DNA of 47,335 nucleotides, taken from CAYLMG01 sp964493425 (GTDB lineage Bacteria > Planctomycetota > Phycisphaerae > Sedimentisphaerales > Anaerobacaceae). Each line of letters starts with the position of its first letter. Positions within the stretch are counted from its first letter, which is position 1. Of the stretch, positions 1 to 6,510 are shown in pieces. The notes beneath the pieces were generated by a model. That model worked only from the letters and a program-made list of their open reading frames with translations. It was not told the DNA's origin and did not search any database. The position numbers and the translations under genes were made by a program. The stretch spans positions 1 to 47,335 of the forward strand of contig CAZBMW010000018.1 in NCBI GenBank assembly GCA_964493425.1. Reading direction: 5' to 3'.

Positions 1-2
1 GC

Positions 3-788
3 AAGGGGCTTTGGCGTGATTTGCAGGTCCTCGAGCATATCGAAAGAGCGCTTCGGCTGCAAAATAAAACCGCGGTAATGCTGCTCTTGTCGACACAGGT
101 CGCAAAAAGGCCGAGCGAAGATGTCCTGAAAATGGAATCGAAATACAACTGGCCTGTAGCCCACCGCGAGCTCTGGCCGGACCTGTCGGGCGGAGAGGCA
201 GAGCTTTATACGAAAATCCAGGCATTCAACGCCAGGAGCCGCAACGTAAAAATCGTATTCGTAAACCAATTCGGCTTTAACCAGGCCAGCTGCGGTCAAA
301 ATATGCCGGAGGATATACACTTTATCGATATCTGCAGAGGCTCCGACGTTGAGTTCGGGATGAGTATTTATGAGCCTTTCGGTATCTCGCAGCTCGAATC
401 GCTCACCTTTGGTGGAATATGCGTTATAAGCAGCGTCTGCGGCTGCGCAGGTTTTATAAAAGACATCGCTGTGCCGGAAAATATTGAAAATATCATTATC
501 GCCGACTACACAAACCTGAACGGCCATAATTTTAATAACCTCGAAAATCTGCTGAAAATCAACGGCCAAGTTAGGGGCCAAATCGAGCAGCGAGTAAGCG
601 AGCAGGTTGCGAACCTGATACTCTCGCGTCTGACCGAAGATACAGCCGAGCTTGAGAGCCGGATTGAGACCGGCTTTTCGCTGGCGCGGAATATGAGCTG
701 GGAGACAGTCGTTAGAAATTACTTGCTTCCCGGCCTGGAAAACAGAAGCCCCGAAAAAGACACACACAAAATCTTCACAAATAACTGA
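3..788 (+). CDS. Glycogen-synthase-like glycosyltransferase, C-terminal part (5' end outside window)
   Basis: The reading frame is open from the left edge (codons before the TTG at 21 are K-G-L-W-R-D), so this is the 3' part of a longer gene. The visible ~260 residues match the second Rossmann domain of a GT-B retaining glycosyltransferase: the segment around residues 115-130 (YEPFGISQLESLTFGG) is the E-x-F-G-x(4)-E nucleotide-sugar site of glycogen/starch-synthase-like enzymes, followed by a Gly-rich loop near VCGCAGF. The tail after about residue 240 is polar. Inferred role: transfer of a glucosyl unit from an ADP- or UDP-sugar to a glucan. The donor and exact family (GT3/GT4/GT5) cannot be told from this fragment. 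No downstream partner gene follows closely; a repeat-containing gap separates it from the channel gene. Confidence 0.7.
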   Translation, partial: KGLWRDLQVLEHIERALRLQNKTAVMLLLSTQVAKRPSEDVLKMESKYNWPVAHRELWPDLSGGEAELYTKIQAFNARSRNVKIVFVNQFGFNQASCGQNMPEDIHFIDICRGSDVEFGMSIYEPFGISQLESLTFGGICVISSVCGCAGFIKDIAVPENIENIIIADYTNLNGHNFNNLENLLKINGQVRGQIEQRVSEQVANLILSRLTEDTAELESRIETGFSLARNMSWETVVRNYLLPGLENRSPEKDTHKIFTNN

Positions 789-796
789 AACAGAAA

Positions 797-853
797 TTTG
801 GCCACAGAGTCCGCCAAGAACGCAGAGATTTCTAATCACTGATTTCGCTGATT
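797..853. repeat. Dispersed repeat fragment, copy A
   Basis: Non-coding stretch with the wording CCACAGAGTCCGCCAAGAA followed by CACTGATTTCGCTGATT. The core at 833-853 recurs at 2143-2163 in the same orientation with one mismatch in 21 bases. Similar phrases are scattered through intergenic DNA of many environmental bacterial genomes (known from general experience, not searched here). The rest of the 789-1069 gap holds no convincing gene. Confidence 0.5.
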
Positions 854-1069
854 TGTCTTGCTTTTTCCTTCTTTTCTGTTATTTTGCTAAAACACCCGTC
901 AGATCGAAACCTTCTCAAAATAACTTAAAATAAATTGACCTTAACGAGATAAGAGATACTAATTTCATTAACGGGAATTGCGGCTAAAATGAGGCGGCAG
1001 ATTTGATTGTGGTTTTAGTCATTACATGGCAGCTATATCATAATGTAAAGTTCTAGAAAGGGGTATGAT

Positions 1070-1849
1070 ATGGTCTTACGCAAGCGTATATACGAATTAC
1101 TAGAGGTTAGTAAACCTGGGGATACTTTAAGCAGATATTTTGACATTTTCACTATCTGCCTAATCGGATCAAATGTAGTTGCGTTAATTTTTCAATCTGT
1201 TGATAGCATTTATAACAAGGCACCAAAAATGTTTGTCAATTTTGAATATGTATCCGTAACAATATTTTCACTTGAATATATCCTCCGCATATGGTCTTGT
1301 GTTGAAAATCGAGAATACAAAAATTCCATATCAGGACGTTTGCGATTTTCAGTTACACCATTAATACTAATAGATCTTTTCGCAATTCTTCCCTTTTATT
1401 TGCCTTTTACTGCACTGGATTTACGATTCCTTAGAGCAATACGCCTCATGCGAATATTACGACTTGCCAAACTTGGGCGATATTCACAATCGTTGCGTGT
1501 ATTGAAAAGTGTGCTATCACAAAAGAAAGAGCAACTCGTCAGCGCTGTATTCATACTTTTACTACTCTTAGTCATTGCATCTTCCATGATGTATTTCATT
1601 GAGAGTCGTGTTCAACCAGAAAGCTTCTCAAGTATCCCCGCAACGATGTGGTTAACAACAGCAGGTTATGGTGATAGTTATCCGGCTACGATTTTAGGAA
1701 AGATCATATCATCGATAACTACTATACTTGGAATTGGAATGTTTGCTCTTCCGACAGGAATTCTTGGTGCCGGATTTGTTGAGGAAATAGAAAGAAAAAA
1801 GACCGTTCGAATTTGTCCACATTGCGGGAAAAAAATAAAAAATAGGTAA
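1070..1849 (+). CDS. Voltage-gated potassium-channel-like protein with shortened pore helix
   Basis: A 259-residue Kv-type six-helix ion channel by sequence. S1 lies around residues 23-45 and S2/S3 around 60-113. S4 has regularly spaced arginines (LRFLRAIRLMRILRLAKLGR, about residues 117-136), S5 runs about 157-175, the filter is TAGYGD at about 197-202, and S6 ends in the typical GIGMFALPTGILGAGF. The C-terminus carries a small zinc-ribbon half-site (CPHCGKK) common in this bacterial subfamily. An SD-like AAAGGGG lies 7-8 bases before the ATG. Two oddities: the filter has Ala instead of Val (TAGYG for TVGYG), and between SIPATMW and LTTAGYGD about five residues of the usual pore helix (the W-A-V-V-T stretch) are missing in frame. 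The protein may be a non-conducting or altered channel. Base composition is more AT-rich than the flanking housekeeping genes, suggesting acquisition. Confidence 0.85.
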   Translation: MVLRKRIYELLEVSKPGDTLSRYFDIFTICLIGSNVVALIFQSVDSIYNKAPKMFVNFEYVSVTIFSLEYILRIWSCVENREYKNSISGRLRFSVTPLILIDLFAILPFYLPFTALDLRFLRAIRLMRILRLAKLGRYSQSLRVLKSVLSQKKEQLVSAVFILLLLLVIASSMMYFIESRVQPESFSSIPATMWLTTAGYGDSYPATILGKIISSITTILGIGMFALPTGILGAGFVEEIERKKTVRICPHCGKKIKNR

Positions 1850-1906
1850 GACAGGTGAGCGAATTGGAATCTGATAGGAAAAGAGGGGAAGATAATCGGC
1901 GGGCGT

Positions 1907-2069
1907 AAAAGCTGCCAAGGTTTCGTCCGGAATTCCGCTTAATGAAATTGAAAAGCAGGCAATTACAAATATCCTTACCAAAACCAGCAACAACCGCGAA
2001 AAAACCGCTAAAACCCCCGGCATAAGTGAAAGAACACTATAAAGAAAAATATAAGAATACAATTTGTGA
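1907..2069 (+). pseudogene. Relic of an NtrC-family regulator C-terminus (Fis-type HTH)
   Basis: Reading codons from 1908 gives KAAKVSSGIPLNEIEKQAI, then TNILTKTSNNREKTAKTPGI, then SERTL-stop-RKI-stop-EYNL-stop. This is the C-terminal Fis-like helix-turn-helix of sigma-54-dependent response regulators, whose family wording is ...EKTAKILGISERTLYRKIKEY. The stops at 2040-2042 (TAA where TAT/Tyr is expected) and 2052-2054 (TAA where AAA/Lys is expected) interrupt exactly the recognition helix, and no receiver or AAA+ domain precedes it. It is therefore a truncated, decayed fragment and not a working gene. It sits between the channel gene and repeat DNA. Confidence 0.7.
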
Positions 2070-2142
2070 CGTTGTCGCCCCTCTGGTTTTGTTTCATGAT
2101 GTCGAAACATGCGGGGTAGAGTATATCGGATAGCGTTTATCT

Positions 2143-2205
2143 TAACCACTGATTTCGCTGATTAAACGGATTTGGGAACCACGAATAAACACGAATCACT
2201 CGAAT
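2143..2205. repeat. Dispersed repeat fragment, copy B
   Basis: CACTGATTTCGCTGATT recurs here (2147-2163) in the same orientation as copy A, followed by a run of the type CACGAATAAACACGAATCAC. Copies A and B flank the channel gene and the HTH relic as direct repeats about 1.3 kb apart. The whole 1850-2543 gap holds the relic, this repeat, a palindromic element and a promoter-like site, and no intact gene that I can support. Confidence 0.5.
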
Positions 2206-2225
2206 TCTTAAACCGGCGAAGATAC

Positions 2226-2317
2226 GGTTTCTGGCAGAGGCCGCGATGAGCGTCCTAAAGTGGCACGCAGGGGAACCCGAAGTGCGCAGAAAAAGGTGCG
2301 AACCGCAGGCAGAAACC
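2226..2317. repeat. Imperfect long palindrome / candidate structured element
   Basis: The ends GGTTTCTG (2226-2233) and CAGAAACC (2310-2317) are perfect 8-base inverted repeats. Inside are smaller pairings such as GCAC/GTGC around GGGGAACCC. The left arm contains CAGAGGCCGC (2235-2244), which recurs at 6429-6438 before valS, again a few bases after CGGTTT. It could be a small structured RNA or a mobile non-coding repeat; the sequence alone does not decide. Confidence 0.35.
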
Positions 2318-2387
2318 ACATAGATTTTTGACACGGATTTTCTTAGATTAAAACGGCCTTTTAAAAAATACTTTTGCTAAATTTGTA

Positions 2388-2415
2388 TTGCGATTTTGTC
2401 GGGAATAGATATAAT
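2388..2415 (+). promoter_or_regulatory. Sigma-70-like promoter upstream of the PIN gene
   Basis: TTGCGA (2388-2393), 16-base spacer, then perfect TATAAT (2410-2415). It would leave a leader of about 120 bases before the PIN-domain gene. Only weak 20-odd-codon ORFs lie in that leader. Confidence 0.4.
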
Positions 2416-2543
2416 AAAAAATTACAGCAGTTGAAATGAACGATCAGATCATAGGATATTTAGTTCTAACAAATTGCCACCAACGACTGTTCAAATATGG
2501 TGTATAGATCTGGAATAGGTATTATTATGTTGTAGATAAGAGT

Positions 2544-3503
2544 ATGAAAATATTAATTGATACAAATTTATACTATTCCCAAAAATTCAACTTTAATTCA
2601 TTTCCAATCTTGGCAGCCATAAACTATTGCGAAGCATTTGACGTTCAAATTCTTGTGACAAATTTACAAAGAATGGAAATAGAAAAGAAAATAAGAGATT
2701 ACAGCAAGGAAATTGGATCAAAACACCTCTCTTACCTTCAAAAAATATGGTTATATAAATCTAAATCAGACATTCGACAGGATTGGTTTCAGAAAAAACT
2801 AGAAGAATCTTTCAATTCTTTTTTAAAAAGAAGAGTTGTTGGTTGTGGTCATATAAAAAACATCGAGATAACTGATATTGTGAGACGATATTGTGAGTGT
2901 CGTCCTCCATTCACGAGCAAAAAACCAAAGGAGTTTATGGATGCTATAATACTGTTCACCGCAATAAACATCGATAACAAGCTTCTATTAGTTTCTAAAG
3001 ATGAGGGGATGAAAGAGTTTGCCAAAGAGCACTCTTGTCCAGCTTTTAATGACATCCCCTCAATGCTAAATTATCTTTCGGAAAAAGCTATGGAAATCTG
3101 GCCTCAGATAGAAGAGGAATTAAAAGAAAAATACAAAAGTCTTTGGGTATATGCCGATGTTATTGAAGACGATTTAGTAGCTGATGAATTAGAGTTTGAA
3201 GTTGATGATAAGGTTGAACTTGTCGGTATAAGAGATAAGTTTTACACGGTAGCATACAATGTTACGGCGAATTACAATGTTAGTGGAACATATGTTGATG
3301 AAGAATGTGGCATGTATGACAGCGAAGACAAGGTATTTATTCCATTTGAATCTAAGGAATATCAAGGTCAGCACGATGTGACAGGGAGAGTAATTGCTGA
3401 AATAGAAATCGATCCAAAAAGATTGTCGGTGTCACAGTGGAAACTAGTGGACACTAAGTCGATTGAATTAGAGAATATCAGTATTCAAAACGATTATTAC
3501 TAA
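2544..3503 (+). CDS. PIN-domain protein (DUF4935-like putative nuclease)
   Basis: A 319-residue protein. The N-terminal ~180 residues fit a PIN ribonuclease fold: ILIDTN with the first acidic residue at D6, a glutamate-rich helix near residues 45-47 (RMEIEKK), FMDAII with an acid near 133, and LLVSKDEGM with a final acid near 153. These are the four acidic positions that bind the metal in PIN nucleases. Residues ~200-319 form a separate acidic, beta-rich domain that I do not recognise. No antitoxin-like small gene precedes it, so it is not an ordinary VapBC toxin; long PIN proteins of this type occur in defence and genome-island contexts. Codon and base composition is AT-rich like the neighbouring channel gene. 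The SD before the ATG is weak (GATAAGAG). Confidence 0.7.
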   Translation: MKILIDTNLYYSQKFNFNSFPILAAINYCEAFDVQILVTNLQRMEIEKKIRDYSKEIGSKHLSYLQKIWLYKSKSDIRQDWFQKKLEESFNSFLKRRVVGCGHIKNIEITDIVRRYCECRPPFTSKKPKEFMDAIILFTAINIDNKLLLVSKDEGMKEFAKEHSCPAFNDIPSMLNYLSEKAMEIWPQIEEELKEKYKSLWVYADVIEDDLVADELEFEVDDKVELVGIRDKFYTVAYNVTANYNVSGTYVDEECGMYDSEDKVFIPFESKEYQGQHDVTGRVIAEIEIDPKRLSVSQWKLVDTKSIELENISIQNDYY

Positions 3504-3644
3504 CAGCTCAATTTAGGGCAATTGCAAAGGCTCTCCCCTGTTCTAAGCCTTTCCATTCGTTGTTTTTTTGACTGAGGCAGGTTTAACAGATCATTGACAA
3601 ACGCCCATTATAAAAGATTGGACGAATCTGCCATAGGCAGATAA

Positions 3645-3731
3645 ATGTTGAAGAAGCAACAGGGACTTCTTATACTGGAAGAAGTCGATGACGGTAATCT
3701 GCTGTCTCTGCGGCTGACTATCTACATATAA
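3645..3731 (+). CDS. Possible 28-residue peptide or gene remnant
   Basis: ATG at 3645 opens a 28-codon frame (starts MLKKQQGLLILEEV, ends LSLRLTIYI). It has no clear SD, and the wording looks like a fragment of a larger protein. It lies in the gap between the PIN gene and the small membrane protein. Low confidence. Confidence 0.2.
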   Translation: MLKKQQGLLILEEVDDGNLLSLRLTIYI

Positions 3732-3766
3732 AAAAATGAAAGCGTCAAATTAAAGGATATTTTATC

Positions 3767-3937
3767 ATGGTAAATTATATCCTAGGAGATTTTCTGGCAG
3801 AGTTTTTTATGTTCATTTACTTCGTGGCTGTAATCTCTTTAGTAATTTATATTATACGGTTGTTCACACGCCTTGTTAACGCCATTGAAAAAATAGCTGA
3901 TTCGGTAGAGGACTGCTGCAAAAGTAAAACTTATTAA
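3767..3937 (+). CDS. Small single-pass membrane protein, 56 residues
   Basis: An ATG with the SD-like AAAGGAT about ten bases upstream opens a 56-codon frame. Residues 13-30 (about FFMFIYFVAVISLVIYII) form one strongly hydrophobic helix with a positively charged flank (RLFTRLV), then an amphipathic stretch and a tail with a CC pair. It resembles the many uncharacterised one-helix bacterial peptides; no family is recognised. It is followed by coaE on the same strand after about 130 bases. Confidence 0.5.
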   Translation: MVNYILGDFLAEFFMFIYFVAVISLVIYIIRLFTRLVNAIEKIADSVEDCCKSKTY

Positions 3938-4066
3938 CAAGGTTGAACCGATAACTTCTCGTACTTAATGATATTCTATAAGCGAAATCCCCTCCGCGCG
4001 AGCGGCGAGGCTAATCGAGGGACAATCAGCTTGACGGGGGCGGATTTGGGGGATAGACTTACGGGG

Positions 4067-4681
4067 GTGGAAAAAATAAATAAAAAACCTATAATCGGCA
4101 TTCTGGGCGGAATCGGCGCGGGCAAGAGCACAACAGCGGCGGAATTCGAAAGAATCGGCTGCGGTCTTATCGACGCCGACAAAATCGCACATCAACTTCT
4201 CGATGAGCCTCAAATAAAGCAAAAAATAATCGAGGTGTTCGGCAGCACAATATTAGATAAAGATAATAAAATCGGCAGAAAAAAATTAGCTGATATAGTC
4301 TTTACCGACGAGAGTAAAATCAGGCAGCTTAATAGCATTATTCACCCTGCTGTTTTAGCGAAGGCAGAAGAGCTAATCGAGGAATTTAACAGCCGGCCTG
4401 AGATAAAGGCAATCGTGCTGGATATGCCGCTTTTGATCGAGGTCGGCTGGGAAAAACGCTGCGAAAGAATAATTTTTATCGACTGTGAAGCGGAAAAAAG
4501 GGCTGAAAGGAGCAAAAAAAAGCACCTTTTTGACGAAAACCAGCTAAAAATCCGAGAAAATTTGCAGATTTCTCTGGACAAAAAGCAGGCCATAGCCGAA
4601 AATATCATTGACAATAACTCAGAGCTATCATCCCTGGAAAAACAAGTCGCTGAAATCTTCTCAAATATTGTGGAAAAGTAA
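4067..4681 (+). CDS. coaE: Dephospho-CoA kinase
   Basis: Catalyses the last step of coenzyme A synthesis, ATP-dependent phosphorylation of the 3'-hydroxyl of dephospho-CoA, in the cytosol. The P-loop GGIGAGKST sits just after the start, followed by the substrate-binding LIDADKIAHQLL, the conserved IIHPAV segment and the LDMPLLIEVGWE motif. From the GTG at 4067 the protein has 204 residues, the normal family length. An in-frame ATG at 3968 would add 33 residues with no family likeness and no SD, while a G-rich stretch lies just before the GTG, so I chose the GTG. It is followed after 150 bases by rho on the same strand. Confidence 0.93.
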   Translation: MEKINKKPIIGILGGIGAGKSTTAAEFERIGCGLIDADKIAHQLLDEPQIKQKIIEVFGSTILDKDNKIGRKKLADIVFTDESKIRQLNSIIHPAVLAKAEELIEEFNSRPEIKAIVLDMPLLIEVGWEKRCERIIFIDCEAEKRAERSKKKHLFDENQLKIRENLQISLDKKQAIAENIIDNNSELSSLEKQVAEIFSNIVEK

Positions 4682-4750
4682 TTGGGGTTTATTATAGAAC
4701 GCTCTTACTGTTAAGACCTTAAAAGAAATAAATTTTATCTGGCCTATTCG

Positions 4751-4774
4751 GAAATTCAAATCCAGGTGAATTTC
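4751..4774. other. Hairpin in the rho leader
   Basis: GAAATTCA (4751-4758) and TGAATTTC (4767-4774) form a perfect 8-bp stem with an 8-base loop in the 150-base gap before rho. No T-tract follows, so it is not an intrinsic terminator. It might matter for rho leader attenuation, but this is speculation. Confidence 0.3.
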
Positions 4775-4830
4775 TACAAAAAACTAATCTTGATAATTTA
4801 ACAATTTTTCAATTTTACAAAGGAGCAGAT

Positions 4831-6294
4831 ATGGCTAAGACAGCCACAAAAAGCAGAAAACGAAAAAGACCGAGGAAAAGCAATGAACCGGCAAAAGAGT
4901 CCGTCGAAGGGGCTGTTGCCGTCGAAGCAGCCGAAGAGGCAAAAAAAGAGACTGCAGAAAAGACCAAGGAAGAAATGACGAAAAAAGAGCTGGAAGAATC
5001 CACGCACGCCAAGTACGAGCGTATTAAAAAGGGCAACCTTTACCTGACCGACCTGCAAAAGCTCGACGTCGCTGAACTTCACGACGTGGCGAAAAAAGAG
5101 AAAATCACGGACTACAGCGCGCTTAAAAAGCAGGATTTAATCTTCAGGATTCTCAAGGAGCGTATACAGCAAAACGGGCTGTTATACGGCGAAGGCGTTC
5201 TTGAAGTTCTGCCCGACGGCTATGGCTTTTTGCGTAATCCCGATTACAATTACCTTTCCAGCCCGGATGACATTTATGTTTCTCCATCACAAATCAAGCG
5301 TTTCGGGCTGCGGACCGGCAATATAGTTTCGGGGCAAATCCGGCCTCCAAAAGATTCGGAAAAATACTTTGCCCTGCTTCGGGTCGAGGCAATCAACTAC
5401 GAGAATCCCGACAACCTCTCAGAAAAAGTGGTATTCAGCGACCTGACCCCGCTGCACCCGGAAAGTAGAATAATCCTCGAGACAACGGCTGAAGAGCTTA
5501 ATATGCGTATAATCGATTTGATAACGCCGGTCGGTATGGGGCAGCGCGGGCTGATTGTCGCACCGCCGAGAACCGGAAAGACAATATTGCTTCAAAAAAT
5601 CGCCAACGCAATAAGCACAAACTTTCCCGATATCAAACTTATCGTGCTGCTCATTGACGAGCGTCCGGAAGAGGTTACGGAAATGGAACGTAAAACGGCT
5701 GACGATGTCGAGGTCATAAGCTCGACGTTCGATGAGCCGGCATCGCGTCACTGCCAGGTAGCGGAGGTGGTGATTGAAAAGGCCAAGCGTCTGGTGGAAT
5801 ACGGCCAGGACGTTGTAATCCTGCTGGACTCGATTACGCGGCTTGCGCGTGCGTACAATACCGAGATGCCACATTCCGGCAAGATACTTACCGGCGGCGT
5901 CGATGCAGGTGCAATGCAGATGCCGAAGAAATTTTTCGGAGCGGCAAGAAACGTGGAACACGGGGGCTCATTGACAATCTTTGCAACGGCTCTTATCGAT
6001 ACAGGCTCGAAAATGGACGAGGTCATCTTCGAGGAGTTCAAGGCGACCGGCAATATGGAGCTGCACTTAGACAGACGGCTTGTCGACAAGCGTATCTGGC
6101 CGGCCATCGATATAAGCAGAAGCGGAACGAGAAGAGAAGAGCTGCTGCTCGATAAAAAGGAACTCGAGCTCGTATATCGACTCAGAAGAGTGCTGAGTGA
6201 CCTGAATCCAATCGAGGCGGTAGAACTGCTAAAAGGCAGACTCGCCAAGTGCCGTACAAATGCCGAGTTTTTGATGACAATGAACATAGATTAA
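4831..6294 (+). CDS. rho: Transcription termination factor Rho
   Basis: Hexameric RNA-dependent ATPase that ends transcription. The first ~65 residues are a Lys/Glu/Ala-rich low-complexity extension. Then come the Rho-N helical domain (LTDLQKLDVAELHDVAKKEK), the cold-shock-like RNA-binding domain (GVLEVLPDGYGFLR, YVSPSQIKRFGLRTGD-like) and the RecA-type ATPase with Walker A APPRTGKT at about residue 245 and Walker B VLLIDERPEEVTEM. The Q-loop region and the final ELLKGRLAKCRTNAEFL complete the fold. At 487 residues it is longer than E. coli Rho (419) because of the N-terminal extension, a common feature in several phyla. AAAGGAG lies at the right distance before the ATG. It is followed by a non-coding leader and valS. 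Confidence 0.97.
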   Translation: MAKTATKSRKRKRPRKSNEPAKESVEGAVAVEAAEEAKKETAEKTKEEMTKKELEESTHAKYERIKKGNLYLTDLQKLDVAELHDVAKKEKITDYSALKKQDLIFRILKERIQQNGLLYGEGVLEVLPDGYGFLRNPDYNYLSSPDDIYVSPSQIKRFGLRTGNIVSGQIRPPKDSEKYFALLRVEAINYENPDNLSEKVVFSDLTPLHPESRIILETTAEELNMRIIDLITPVGMGQRGLIVAPPRTGKTILLQKIANAISTNFPDIKLIVLLIDERPEEVTEMERKTADDVEVISSTFDEPASRHCQVAEVVIEKAKRLVEYGQDVVILLDSITRLARAYNTEMPHSGKILTGGVDAGAMQMPKKFFGAARNVEHGGSLTIFATALIDTGSKMDEVIFEEFKATGNMELHLDRRLVDKRIWPAIDISRSGTRREELLLDKKELELVYRLRRVLSDLNPIEAVELLKGRLAKCRTNAEFLMTMNID

Positions 6295-6449
6295 CAACCT
6301 TACAAATACGAGACGGCCGGTAATTTACTCTCGGTGCCGCATATAAAAACAACAGCATTGTTGTTAATTGTTGTCTTTACATCAAAAGCCTTTTTTACTA
6401 ATATGTAATCCCGGTTTGCGAGTGCGGACAGAGGCCGCATCGAGCGATT

Positions 6450-6479
6450 CGGCTATGCCCGCCACAGCCGGAATTTTTT
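6450..6479 (+). terminator. Intrinsic-terminator-like hairpin before valS
   Basis: CGGCTATG (6450-6457) pairs with CACAGCCG (6463-6470) with one mismatch and a five-base loop, and is followed by GAATTTTTTG with six T. It lies 155 bases after the rho stop and only 31 bases before the valS ATG. It may end the rho transcript or act as an attenuator in the valS leader. Confidence 0.4.
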
Positions 6480-6510
6480 GTTATTTGGAAACAACATTCG
6501 AAGAACAATT

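Noticed and set aside
1709..2149. A 146-codon minus-strand frame over the end of the channel gene and the HTH relic
   Set aside because: Its sequence is only the antisense of the channel C-terminus and the decayed HTH; no protein likeness.
2137..2334. A 65-codon minus-strand frame
   Set aside because: It is built entirely from dispersed repeat and palindromic DNA.
2460..3560. Possible integron cassette: TTCTAAC before and CTAACAGC after the PIN gene
   Set aside because: Neither site fits the full RYYYAAC...GTTRRRY attC layout, no complementary simple sites were found, and no integrase is in the window.
3968..4066. N-terminal extension of CoaE from the ATG at 3968
   Set aside because: No SD, no homology-like wording, and the protein is full length from the GTG at 4067.
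5419..6287. Two long minus-strand frames inside rho (about 180 codons each)
   Set aside because: They lie wholly within rho, show no family wording and reflect the codon bias of the real gene.
6295..6510. T-box riboswitch for valS
   Set aside because: No T-box sequence or specifier stem was recognised; only the terminator-like hairpin is supported.
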